Below, piece by piece: positions 26,379 to 33,134 of a stretch of DNA of 33,134 nucleotides. Positions within the stretch are counted from its first letter, which is position 1; the number at the start of each line of letters is the position of its first letter. The stretch comes from DATLYH01 sp035575035. GTDB lineage: Bacteria; Planctomycetota; Planctomycetia; Gemmatales; Gemmataceae. Position numbers and translations under genes: made by a program. Below the pieces are notes generated by a model. The model had not been told where the DNA came from and made no database searches. It saw only the letters and a program-made list of their open reading frames with translations. The stretch spans positions 1 through 33,134 of the forward strand of contig DATLYH010000216.1 in NCBI GenBank assembly GCA_035575035.1, read 5' to 3'.

Positions 26379-27455
26379 TCACGGCAACGGCACCGTTTCC
26401 AAGTTGAGTCCGCCCGTGGGGGTCCGTACCAGGATCACCGCCCGGGCATTGTCCAGCTTGGCCAACTGCTCGACGCCCTGCCATTCCTTGATGGTGTCGT
26501 ACTTCAGCCCCGCGATCCCGCCCACCGGCTTGGTGATCGGCTCAATCTTGTCGATGTTGTCCGTGGTGATCTTCATGACCCCGCGGCTGGTATTGGCCAT
26601 CAGGATGTAATCCTTGCCATCCTTCTGGTAGACGAACATGTCCAGCGGCGTGTTGCGGTTACCCAGCTCGGCGATGGTGATGCCCTGGACCTTAGCACCC
26701 GCCTTCAGGCTCGTGACCGGGAACTTCACCAGCGGCGTGCAGGTGTAGCCGGCCAGCAGGTGCAGTTCTCCCTTGATGTCGTAGGGGGTAAAGGTCCGCA
26801 CCGGCGACCGGGTCTCGAACCTGCCATGATTGCCGTGGTAGATCTCGACCGCGGTGCCCTGATCAGTCGCAGTGAACGGGAAGGAGATGGCCCGCAGCGT
26901 CGAGGCAAACTGTTCGTTGGACAGGCCGGAGACGTACACCTTGCCGTTGACGAACTCGATGCAGGTGATTGCTTGCGGGCGGTCCCTCCCCTCGGCCGGG
27001 TTGGCGATGACGGCCTTGGCGAACTTGACGTCCTTCAATGGCACTTCCTCGAGATGGCCCTTACGGTCCAGGCGGAGCAAGACGGAGGGGGAATCAGGGG
27101 TCCGCCCGCGCGACACCGACAGGTAAAGTTTGCCCGAGGCCGGGTTGACCTTCAGGTCGCGGATCAGGAGTTGCTTGGGATCGATCCCCAACAGCGAGGC
27201 GATCTTGCCGTCGATCCCTTCCACCTTGACGGCGTCGTTGCCGGCCGGCGTGCGGTCGCCGGTGTCGATGGCGAAGATAGCGGCTCCCTGGAAATCACCC
27301 AGGAACAGCACGCCGTCGGGGCCGAAAGCAAGCGGCCCGATCGACTTGATGTCGGGTGTCCCCTTCTGCAAGCTGTCGGTCAGATCGGCCTGGGCCGATC
27401 CGGCGAGCAGCGCCAGTCCCAGCAGAGCGGTCAGCAGGGTGCGAGTCCGCAGCAT
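26379..27455 (-). CDS. Secreted beta-propeller-like hypothetical protein
   Basis: This is a 358-residue predicted periplasmic protein of unknown function. The signal peptide is MLRTRTLLTALLGLALLAGS with cleavage near AQA. The body contains repeated beta-blade signatures typical of NHL/YncE-type propellers: IGPLAFGPDGVLFLGDFQGA, DLKVNPASGKLYLSVSRG, CIEFVNGKVYVSGLSN, GELHLLAGYTCTPLVKFPV, PLDMFVYQKDGKDYILMAN and RAVILVRTPTGG. Seven such blades could be counted loosely. The start is ATG 27455 with AAGGA 8 bases upstream; a longer frame to 27587 exists but lacks a signal. There is no characteristic catalytic motif. It is a separate minus-strand gene following an intergenic palindrome region. Confidence 0.78.
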   Translation of the reverse strand: MLRTRTLLTALLGLALLAGSAQADLTDSLQKGTPDIKSIGPLAFGPDGVLFLGDFQGAAIFAIDTGDRTPAGNDAVKVEGIDGKIASLLGIDPKQLLIRDLKVNPASGKLYLSVSRGRTPDSPSVLLRLDRKGHLEEVPLKDVKFAKAVIANPAEGRDRPQAITCIEFVNGKVYVSGLSNEQFASTLRAISFPFTATDQGTAVEIYHGNHGRFETRSPVRTFTPYDIKGELHLLAGYTCTPLVKFPVTSLKAGAKVQGITIAELGNRNTPLDMFVYQKDGKDYILMANTSRGVMKITTDNIDKIEPITKPVGGIAGLKYDTIKEWQGVEQLAKLDNARAVILVRTPTGGLNLETVPLP

Positions 27456-27863
27456 GGTCTGGTCCTTTCGTAAAACAGGTCCCACGGCGATGCAAACCTC
27501 TCCCAAACGGGCATCTCTTATGATGCCGACTCCCGCTGGCGAAGCAAGCAAGAAAACGAGCACTTTGGAAGAAAGTCCTCCCTCCAATGGAACCCCGCTG
27601 CCATCAGGGGCGCTCGCCGCCTTGCCGCCCTGGGCCGCCGGACGTAGAGAACTGGTTAGCCGCGAGCCCCCTCATCCCCGCCCCCTCGCTCCCTTTAGGG
27701 GGCGAGGGGGGAACAAGCCGTCCCCCTTCGAGGGAGCGAGGGGCGAATAATCTGTCCCCCTCTCCCCCCTCCAAGGGGGAGAGGGGTAAGGGGTGAGGGG
27801 GTGGGCGTGTCCGCGCTTCGCGGCTCGCGACGAACCTGCTTCCGCCGACCCGAAGGAGCCCCG
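27456..27863. other. Intergenic region between divergent genes, with palindromic element copy C
   Basis: These 408 bases hold the minus-strand SD for the propeller gene near 27464 and the plus-strand SD for the deacetylase near 27855. Palindromic element copy C occupies 27666-27802. No gene is recognised, and the open frames across it are low-complexity Pro/Ser/Gly products of the repeat. Confidence 0.5.
27666..27802. repeat. Palindromic C/G-rich element, copy C
   Basis: The left side reads CCCCCTCATCCCCGCCCC (27667-27684) and the right side ends GGGGTGAGGGGGTG (27790-27802 or so). Two internal hairpins occur: TCGCTCCCTTTAGGGGGCGA, and CCCCCTCTCCC paired with GGGGGAGAGGGG. It belongs to the same family as 11834-11934. 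Confidence 0.65.
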
Positions 27864-28688
27864 ATGCCCGAACGTCCTCTCCGTCTGCTCATCATCGGTG
27901 CCCACCCCGACGACGCCGACTACTACGCGGGGGGGACGGCGGCCCTGTACCGGGCGGCCGGCCACGTCGTCAAGATGGTCAGTCTGACCAACGGCGACGC
28001 CGGTCACCAGACCCTTCGCGGTGCCGCCCTGGCCGAGCGCCGCCGCGCCGAGGCCGCCGCCGCTGCCGCCGTCATCGGCGCTACCTACGACGTGCTTGAC
28101 AGTCACGACGGCCAGCTCCTGCCGACCCTGGAAAACCGCTTCCAGGTCATCCGGCTGATCCGCTCCTTCCGGCCCGACCTGGTGCTGACGCACCGGCCCA
28201 ATGACTACCACCCTGACCACCGCTACACCAGCCAGCTCGTCCAGGACGCCGCCTACATGGTGACAGTGCCGGCCATCGTCCCTGACACGCCGCACCTGCC
28301 GGCCAATCCGGTGATTGCCTATCTGCCCGACGAGTTCCAGAAGCCGTACCCCTTCCAGCCAACCGTGGCCGTCGATGTCACGTCGGTCTTCGACCGGATC
28401 GTCGCCATGCTCCACTGCCACCAGTCGCAGTTTTACGAGTGGCTGCCGTACAACGGGGGATACGAGGACCAGGTCCCCGCCGACGAGACCGCTCGCCGGG
28501 AGTGGCTGGCGGACAGTCTCCGCCCCCGTTTGCGCGCCCAGGCGGACCGGTTCCGCAACCTCCTGGTGCAGTGCCTGGGGGCCGAGCGCGGCCGGTGTGT
28601 CGAGTACGCCGAAGGGTTCGAGGCGTGCGAGTACGGCGCCCCGCTGGACGAGGCGGCCCGGCAGCGGCTGTTTGGGTTCTTGACCTGA
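27864..28688 (+). CDS. LmbE/PIG-L family zinc deacetylase
   Basis: This is a 274-residue N-acetylglucosaminyl-type deacetylase. The Zn-binding motif HPDD is present: LIIGAHPDDADYYAGG (about 10-25) gives His14 and Asp17. The second part is YHPDHRYT with His116 and His119. The conserved GH/GQ stretches also occur (TNGDAGHQTLRG, SHDGQLLPT). Family members deacetylate N-acetylglucosamine conjugates, including mycothiol and bacillithiol precursors and bacterial sugar substrates. The specific substrate here is unknown. ATG 27864 has GGAG upstream at 5 bases, and the longer frame from 27801 is repeat-derived. It converges with argS; the intergenic element copy D separates the two stops. Confidence 0.88.
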   Translation: MPERPLRLLIIGAHPDDADYYAGGTAALYRAAGHVVKMVSLTNGDAGHQTLRGAALAERRRAEAAAAAAVIGATYDVLDSHDGQLLPTLENRFQVIRLIRSFRPDLVLTHRPNDYHPDHRYTSQLVQDAAYMVTVPAIVPDTPHLPANPVIAYLPDEFQKPYPFQPTVAVDVTSVFDRIVAMLHCHQSQFYEWLPYNGGYEDQVPADETARREWLADSLRPRLRAQADRFRNLLVQCLGAERGRCVEYAEGFEACEYGAPLDEAARQRLFGFLT

Positions 28689-28701
28689 AAGAGAAATGTC
28701 T

Positions 28702-28797
28702 CCCTCACCCCCGCCCCCTCTTCCCCGAAGCGGAGAAGGAACTCCTTCTCCTTTCTCCCTTCCTGGAGGGGAAAGAGGTTGGGAGTGAGGAGAACGG
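28702..28797. repeat. Palindromic C/G-rich element, copy D
   Basis: The left side CCCTCACCCCCGCCCCCTCT and the right side GGGGAAAGAGGTTGGGAGTG form an imperfect inverted repeat, with a central hairpin around GGAGAAGGAACTCCTTCTCC. It lies between the convergent LmbE and argS genes and could serve as a bidirectional terminator for both. It is the most degenerate of the four copies. Confidence 0.55.
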
Positions 28798-28802
28798 CGT
28801 TC

Positions 28803-30632
28803 TCACATCCGCTCCACGGTGCGGATGCCGAGCAGCTGTAGGCACAGTTGGATGACCCGGGCGGTCAAGTCGCACAGCAGCAGCCGGCTGCGGCGCAGCG
28901 CGAGCGTCTCGGCGTTGAGCACACGGCACTTCTCATAGAACTTGCTGTAGACCTTCGCCAGGTCCCACAGGTAGGCCGTGATCAGGTTTGGCCGGTAATC
29001 GGCCGCCGCGGCTTGCAGGGCTTCGCCGAGCCGGAGCAATTGCAAGGCCAGCGCCCGCTCCTCGGGGGCATCGAGGGAAGGCAGCGGCGGCTCTGTCCGG
29101 AACGGCCCGGCGTCCTCGCCCCCTTTGCGGAAGATGTTCCGATTCCGGGCGTAGGCGTACTGCATGTAGGTGGCCGTGTTGCCGTCCATGGCCAGCATCT
29201 TATCCCAGTCGAAGACGTAATCGCTGGTCCGGTTCTGCGACAGGTCGGCGTACTTAACCGCCCCGATGCCGACGACCTCGGCCACCTGCTGCTTCTCCGC
29301 CTCGGTCAGCTCGGGTACTTCCTCACCGCGAGCGATTCGGTCGGCGCGGTTCTTCTCGTAGACTTCCCGGGCGCGCACCACCGCCTCGTCGAGGAGATGG
29401 TTCAGTTCGACGACTCGCCCTCCCCGTGTCCGGAACATCACCGTTTTGCCGTCCGGCAAGCGCTCTAGCACCGAGCCGAAGGCGATGTGCTCGAACTTCA
29501 CCCGGTCGTAGCCCCAGCGCCGGGCGATCTCAAAAAGGTATTTGAAGTGCAGCGCCTGCGGGGCACCGACGACATAGAGGATCCGTTCCGCGTTCAGCTC
29601 CTTGACCCGGTAGCGGATCGTCGCCAGGTCAGTGGTGGTGTAGGTGAACGCGCCGTCCCGTTTGCGCACCAGCGCGGGGGGCTCTCCCTCCTTGTCGCTC
29701 ACGAAAATGGCGACGGCCCCCTCGCTGAGTTGAGCGATCCCCTTGTCGAGCAGTTCCTGCACCACGCTGGGCAGCATCGGGTTGTAGAAGCTCTCTCCCA
29801 GCTGCAAATCGAACCGGACGTCCAGCCGCTGATAAATCGGTTCGATCTCCTTCATGCAGATGGGCATGAACTCCTTCCAGAGCCGGACGTTCTCCTCGTC
29901 CCCCTCGTGCAGCCGGGCCGTCTCCCGCCGCACCTCCTCCAGTATCCGCCGGGCTTCAGCAACCTGCTCCGGCGTGTACTTGCTTGCGCCGTTTTCCTCG
30001 TCCTCATCCGCCTCGGCCGGCTTGGTCAGGTTCCGGACGTGGACGTACAGCCGAACCATCTCCCGCACCGGGTCGGCCTTCAGGGCCGCCTCGTCGCGGA
30101 AGTGCTTGTAGCCGTACAGCAGCATGCCGAACTGCGTGCCCCAGTCGCCCAGGTGGTTGTCGCTGATCACCCGGTGGCCGAGGAAGCGCAACAGCCGGGC
30201 CAATGCGTCGCCGATGATTGTGCTCCGCAGGTGGCCGACGTGCATCGGCTTGGCTACGTTCGGCGAACTGTAGTCGATGACGATCGTCTCCGGCCGGCCG
30301 GCCCGTTCGACGCCGAGCCGCTCGTCGCGGGCCATCTCCTGGAGCCGGGTTGCCAGCCAGTCGTTGCGGACGCGCAGATTGATGAAGCCGGGGCCGGCAA
30401 CCTGCGGCGGCTCCAGGAAATCGCCCAGGTCCAGCCGGCGCACGATCTCCTGGGCCAGGTCGCGCGGCGGCCGGCCGAGCACTTTCGCCAGCGGCATGGC
30501 GCAGTTGGCCTGGTAATCGCCGTGCCTGGGGTCCTGGGTCGGCTTGACCATGCCGCCGTAAGGCCCCGGGTCGGCGACAAGCCCAGCCAGGGCGTCGCGG
30601 AACTTCTGCTGCAACTGTTCGAGGAGGGTCAT
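28803..30632 (-). CDS. argS: Arginyl-tRNA synthetase
   Basis: This 609-residue class I aminoacyl-tRNA synthetase charges tRNA-Arg. The N-terminal Add1 domain (about 1-90) contains HGDYQANCAMPLAKVLG, and the HIGH motif is HVGHLRST at residues 131-138 within PNVAKPMHVGHLRSTIIGD. The typical ArgRS stretches ISDNHLGDWGTQFGMLL and ALHFKYLFE follow. The KMSKS-equivalent is the degenerate VMFRTRGGRVV, and the C-terminal DALR anticodon-binding domain ends LLGIRTVERM. The length is normal for bacteria. ATG 30632 gives a canonical N-terminus; a longer frame to 30848 is not protein-like. It is followed on the opposite strand by the repeat between it and the LmbE gene. Confidence 0.97.
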   Translation of the reverse strand: MTLLEQLQQKFRDALAGLVADPGPYGGMVKPTQDPRHGDYQANCAMPLAKVLGRPPRDLAQEIVRRLDLGDFLEPPQVAGPGFINLRVRNDWLATRLQEMARDERLGVERAGRPETIVIDYSSPNVAKPMHVGHLRSTIIGDALARLLRFLGHRVISDNHLGDWGTQFGMLLYGYKHFRDEAALKADPVREMVRLYVHVRNLTKPAEADEDEENGASKYTPEQVAEARRILEEVRRETARLHEGDEENVRLWKEFMPICMKEIEPIYQRLDVRFDLQLGESFYNPMLPSVVQELLDKGIAQLSEGAVAIFVSDKEGEPPALVRKRDGAFTYTTTDLATIRYRVKELNAERILYVVGAPQALHFKYLFEIARRWGYDRVKFEHIAFGSVLERLPDGKTVMFRTRGGRVVELNHLLDEAVVRAREVYEKNRADRIARGEEVPELTEAEKQQVAEVVGIGAVKYADLSQNRTSDYVFDWDKMLAMDGNTATYMQYAYARNRNIFRKGGEDAGPFRTEPPLPSLDAPEERALALQLLRLGEALQAAAADYRPNLITAYLWDLAKVYSKFYEKCRVLNAETLALRRSRLLLCDLTARVIQLCLQLLGIRTVERM

Positions 30633-30872
30633 GGATGGCCTGGGGAATGAAGGTCTGCGGAAGGGTGGACGCCATCGGCTGCTTCCGCCCGGCGCGGACG
30701 GCACTGTCCGGCCGGTACTTGGAGAGGAGAATAGGTCTCCCGGCCGCGGAAGCAAGTCTTGCGGCAAAGAAAGGCTGCGGCCCCACTCCGGCAAGGAGTC
30801 GGGTGCCGGGTTGCGTTGTAGCGAGGCACCGGTACTCAGGCTGGACAACGGCGGCCGGCCCAGCCCGGGCGG

Positions 30873-31232
30873 TTAGTAGCGCTCCCAGTCGAGGCGCGGG
30901 GCGTCGGCCCAAAGCTCTTCCAGGGCATAATACTCCCTCGCCTCGGGGTCGAACACGTGGACCACGACATCGCCGTAGTCCTGCACCACCCACCGGCTAG
31001 CCTCGTAGCCTTCGATGCTGAGGCGCACGTCGCCCTCGGCGCGCATGGCGGCATCGATTTCTTCAGCCAAGGTATGGATCTGACGGCGGCTGGTCCCAGT
31101 GGCCAGCACAAAGAAGTCGTACAGAGGGGTGATGCCTCGCATGTCGAGGACGAGGACGTCGCGCGCCTTGTTGTCAGCGGCGACACGAGCGCACAGGGAA
31201 GCACGTTCCACGGCGGCCGGGAGGGTCGCCAT
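30873..31232 (-). CDS. rsfS: Ribosomal silencing factor RsfS
   Basis: This is a 119-residue protein of the RsfS/DUF143 (Iojap) family. It binds ribosomal protein L14 and blocks 30S-50S joining in starvation. The family signature is clear: DVLVLDMRGITPLYDFFVLATGTSRRQIHTLAEEI in two stretches, then EGYEASRWVVQDYGDVVVHVFDPEAREYYALEELWADA. The length is normal. ATG 31232 has a modest upstream SD, but GGAGG at 31267-31271 lies 4 bases before an in-frame TTG at 31260-31262, so translation could begin there and add 10 residues (LSIATVRSER). It lies 240 bases upstream of argS on the same strand. Confidence 0.93.
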   Translation of the reverse strand: MATLPAAVERASLCARVAADNKARDVLVLDMRGITPLYDFFVLATGTSRRQIHTLAEEIDAAMRAEGDVRLSIEGYEASRWVVQDYGDVVVHVFDPEAREYYALEELWADAPRLDWERY

Positions 31233-31949
31233 CCGCTCACTTCTCACCGTTGCGATGCTCAAAGGACCTCCTTCACATAATGGGACCCAGTGCCGGAGGC
31301 CTTCGGGGCGTGGTGAGACGCGCACTTCGGGCAACACATGCTGCCGTTGGTCACCTCCGGACTAAGTCAGTCCAGCCAGACTTCAATACGGCCACAGCGC
31401 TAAGGCCGTGAAGAGAACCCGTTGGGCACCCCCGGACGGGATCAGTCCGACGCTTCAATACGGCTACGGCCTCAGCGCCGTGGAGAACCCCCCTCCGTGG
31501 GTATCATCCCGCATCCCTCGGCGAGCGTCAAGCATCTAGTCAAGCGAACTTGGATGCCACTATCCCGCTGCCGCCGCCTCCTGCCGGAGGGGCTGGCACA
31601 ACCGATGGGACCGGAACGCCGTCTCCTGGGGGCCTCTCTCTTCCAGACAGCTTCCATGCGCCACGGTGTATTAGCCGTGGAAAGCAGGTCAGCTGCCCCA
31701 GCCCAATCCGACGGGGGCGGAACTCCTTTTCTATTTTAGGTGGCTTCTCTGCCTCGCTGGAAGGGAGAAACCGAGATTGTGCCATTTCCCCATTCATCGG
31801 GTTCCGGATGCGAACTGCTCTGGCGGGGCAGGGAGGCCGTCGCTATATTTCCGCCCGCGCCGATCGGCGGAACAGGCCGTCTCATCCTGCATCGCCTTTA
31901 TTCGTCGCCGCCGTCAGTGGCAACCATGTCCTTACCTGGGGAGCAGAGA
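31233..31949. other. Long intergenic region, with a CRISPR-like relic
   Basis: These 717 bases separate rsfS (minus) from the Cys-rich gene (plus). They contain the rsfS SD near 31267, the two CRISPR-like repeats at 31381-31488, and an open plus-strand stretch (31550-31940) with low-complexity Pro/Gly/Arg translation not regarded as a gene. No tRNA is seen. T-rich sequence near 31725-31740 (TTTTCTATTTTAGG) may contain part of a promoter. Confidence 0.5.
31381..31488. CRISPR. Two degenerate CRISPR-like repeats with one spacer (relic)
   Basis: Copy 1 (31381-31418) and copy 2 (31453-31488) begin with CTTCAATACGGC, contain an inner palindrome (ACGGC..GCCGT) and end with GAGAAC. On the opposite strand they begin GTTCTC and end CCGTATTGAAG, the form of many CRISPR direct repeats (GTT start, ATTGAAx end). 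Repeat starts are 72 bases apart with 34 bases between, a normal spacer size. The copies differ by about 8 substitutions and a 2-base indel, so they are degenerate. No further copies lie at the expected spacing to either side, and no cas genes are in the window. Confidence 0.4.
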
Positions 31950-32918
31950 ATGATTATGCGCAGAGTCTTCTGGTGCATCGCCGCCGCGGCGCTGACCGCG
32001 GCTCTCGGGATTTACCTGGCTGCCGACCAGGCGAGCCGGCACCCCGACTCGTTCCTGGGACAATCGGTGATCGCCTTCTACCGGTCGGCGGTGCAGTACA
32101 ACCCTGTCTTTGCCTTCCAGGCTGCCCGCACCGCCTTCCGCGCTACCCCCACTGCGGCTTGCACGCCTGCCGGCTGCTGCGCCGACGATGAGCCGCCCTG
32201 CGCGGCCCCGGACCTGAGCCAGTGCCGCCTGCCGGGACGGATCGTCCTTCAAGAGGAAGACTGTCAGACGAGCTTCACCCCTGATAGTGCCCCAACCGAA
32301 GAGGAGATTCAGCTAACCGGCGCCCTGGTGGAGTTGGTCCCGCCGCCGACGATCATGGATGCGGCAGATGAGATCCCGGCCTGTATTGAGCCGGCTGACT
32401 TCATTCTGCCCGCGGGTGATGAGCCGGATCGGATCATGCCGCGGGCCGACGATGACGGTGCGCCGGCCGTCATGCCCTACGCCGATGAGGACGAGACGAA
32501 GGAAACGGATAACGATCTGATCCATTTCTTGAACCAATGCCTCCGGGCGTTGGTCGCGTCCGACGACTGCGAGAAAAGCGAGTTCCCCAGCGGGGGCCAG
32601 CCGCCTGATTGCCGCGAAGACCCGAACCGCCATCTTCAGTACCCCGGCTGTCCCTATGTCTGCCCACACAGCCGGAACTACTGTCCCTACTCGGGCCGGT
32701 CGGTGGTGCCGGAGAACGTCTGTCCCCCGCTGGACCGGGACGTTCCGCCCGCGCCGGATCGGCTGGAGAAGAAACCGGCCAGCCCCACGAAACCGCGGAA
32801 CATTCCTCAGGAGGCGGAAGAATCGGAGGTCCGTCCCAGGCATCCGGAGGTGGATACTATGGAATTTCGCCCTACCGAAGACGCCAAGCCGGGCGAGTTC
32901 GGACTCATTCCGTTCTGA
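31950..32918 (+). CDS. Cys-rich acidic secreted hypothetical protein
   Basis: This is a 322-residue protein with no recognised domain. Residues 1-25 (MIMRRVFWCIAAAALTAALGIYLAA) form a signal peptide or membrane anchor. The following region contains many Cys (for example ACTPAGCCADDEPPCAAPDLSQC), then a strongly acidic stretch with repeated D/E and Met-Pro motifs (RIMPRADDDGAPAVMPYADEDE). A Cys- and Pro-rich segment follows (CPYVCPHSRNYCPYSG) before a Glu/Pro-rich tail. Paired cysteines suggest disulfide bonding outside the cytoplasm. GGGGAG lies 6 bases before ATG 31950; ATG 31926 and 31956 are alternatives. A strong hairpin follows the stop at 32938. No function can be assigned. Confidence 0.75.
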   Translation: MIMRRVFWCIAAAALTAALGIYLAADQASRHPDSFLGQSVIAFYRSAVQYNPVFAFQAARTAFRATPTAACTPAGCCADDEPPCAAPDLSQCRLPGRIVLQEEDCQTSFTPDSAPTEEEIQLTGALVELVPPPTIMDAADEIPACIEPADFILPAGDEPDRIMPRADDDGAPAVMPYADEDETKETDNDLIHFLNQCLRALVASDDCEKSEFPSGGQPPDCREDPNRHLQYPGCPYVCPHSRNYCPYSGRSVVPENVCPPLDRDVPPAPDRLEKKPASPTKPRNIPQEAEESEVRPRHPEVDTMEFRPTEDAKPGEFGLIPF

Positions 32919-32937
32919 GCGAAACTGAGTACCTCGT

Positions 32938-32967
32938 GGGGCCCACGGAACGTGTTCCGTGGGCCCC
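32938..32967. terminator. Perfect 14-bp palindrome after the Cys-rich gene
   Basis: GGGGCCCACGGAAC (32938-32951) and GTTCCGTGGGCCCC (32954-32967) are perfectly complementary around GT. The element is 20 bases after the Cys-rich stop and is followed by GTTGTGTT, a weak T-rich stretch. It probably terminates transcription, but it could also be another dispersed repeat. Confidence 0.6.
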
Positions 32968-33011
32968 GTTGTGTTCTGCGGGTCCGGGCGCGGCAATAGT
33001 TCCGGGCGAGC

Positions 33012-33029
33012 GGGGGGCTGACGCCCCCC
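33012..33029. repeat. Hairpin of the 30-bp array family, flanks in opposite orientation
   Basis: GGGGGGC, loop TGAC, GCCCCCC forms a perfect 7-bp stem. Here the flank GCGAGC precedes the stem and GGTAGGG follows it, the reverse of the arrangement in the array at 33041. The loop still reads TGAC, so the stem-loop seems flipped relative to its flanks. Confidence 0.7.
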
Positions 33030-33040
33030 GGTAGGGTCCC

Positions 33041-33134
33041 ACCGGGGGGCTGACGCCCCCGCTCGCCTTACCGGGGGGCTGACGCCCCCCGCGCGCTTTA
33101 CCGGAGGGCTGACGCCCCCCGCTCGCCTTACCGG
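33041..33134. repeat. Tandem array of a 30-bp hairpin unit running off the window end
   Basis: Units start at 33041 (29 bp), 33070 (30 bp), 33100 (30 bp) and 33130 (partial, ACCGG). Each reads ACCGGGGGGC, TGAC, GCCCCCC, GCTCGCC, TT with small variations (one C missing in unit 1, GCGCGCTT in unit 2, ACCGGAGGGC in unit 3). The array is cut by the window edge, so its full length is unknown. It belongs to the same family as 5496-5559 by shared flanks and loop position. Confidence 0.85.

Noticed and set aside
31291..31319. A possible third CRISPR-like repeat (GGCCTTCGGGGCGTGGTGAGAC)
   Set aside because: It resembles only the 3' half and its distance to the next copy is about 100 bases rather than 72, so it does not fit the array.
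31550..31940. A long in-frame upstream extension of the Cys-rich gene
   Set aside because: The extension is low-complexity and a good SD precedes ATG 31950, which is followed by a signal peptide.

Overview
This 33.1 kb window looks like chromosome from a GC-rich planctomycete, most likely of the Gemmataceae/Gemmatales. The reasons are a DUF1559 pilin-like protein, two proteins with the short planctomycete extracellular N-terminal motif (LExLExR), secreted proteins of planctomycete type, DUF3592 and LmbE/PIG-L proteins, and many GC-rich hairpin repeats between genes. No rRNA or tRNA gene was recognised.

Layout. Bases 1-3550 are less GC-biased than the rest. They hold the tail of a truncated gene, a transposase remnant, a small possible DUF1573-like fragment, a secreted one-helix protein and a DUF1559 protein. 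Bases 3981-9456 hold a calpain-like protease joined to RTX calcium-binding repeats, a serine beta-lactamase-like hydrolase, a membrane PP2C phosphatase and an AlkA-type DNA glycosylase. Bases 9550-14030 (minus strand) hold an NAD-dependent epimerase, a CzcA-like heavy-metal RND pump and a Cys/His-rich lipoprotein coupled to it. Bases 14214-19835 (plus) hold an APH-fold kinase, a DUF3592 membrane protein, an enolase with unusual active-site residues, and glutamine-dependent NAD synthetase. A minus-strand autotransporter-repeat protein (19859-21307) diverges from a three-gene plus-strand cluster (21658-24866): glucarate-dehydratase-like enzyme, TIM-barrel isomerase, and a secreted toroid protein with a CxxCH haem motif. 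Then come two secreted minus-strand proteins, an LmbE deacetylase, argS and rsfS (minus), and a Cys-rich acidic secreted protein (plus).

How genes may work together. The pump and lipoprotein are 10 bp apart and probably form a metal-efflux unit, although the CzcB/CzcC partners are not in the window. The dehydratase, isomerase and CxxCH genes are closely spaced and probably one sugar-acid catabolic transcript. NadE, enolase, ArgS and RsfS are housekeeping functions.

The most notable signals outside genes are as follows. (1) A hairpin repeat family occurs at 5496-5559 and again as a 30-bp tandem array at 33041-33134, and its stems differ by compensatory base-pair swaps. (2) A different, C/G-rich palindromic element occurs four times, once inserted in frame inside the RND pump gene. 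(3) Two degenerate CRISPR-like repeats lie one spacer apart at 31381-31488, with no cas genes nearby. (4) Tripartite inverted repeats lie at 372-480 and 9467-9548.
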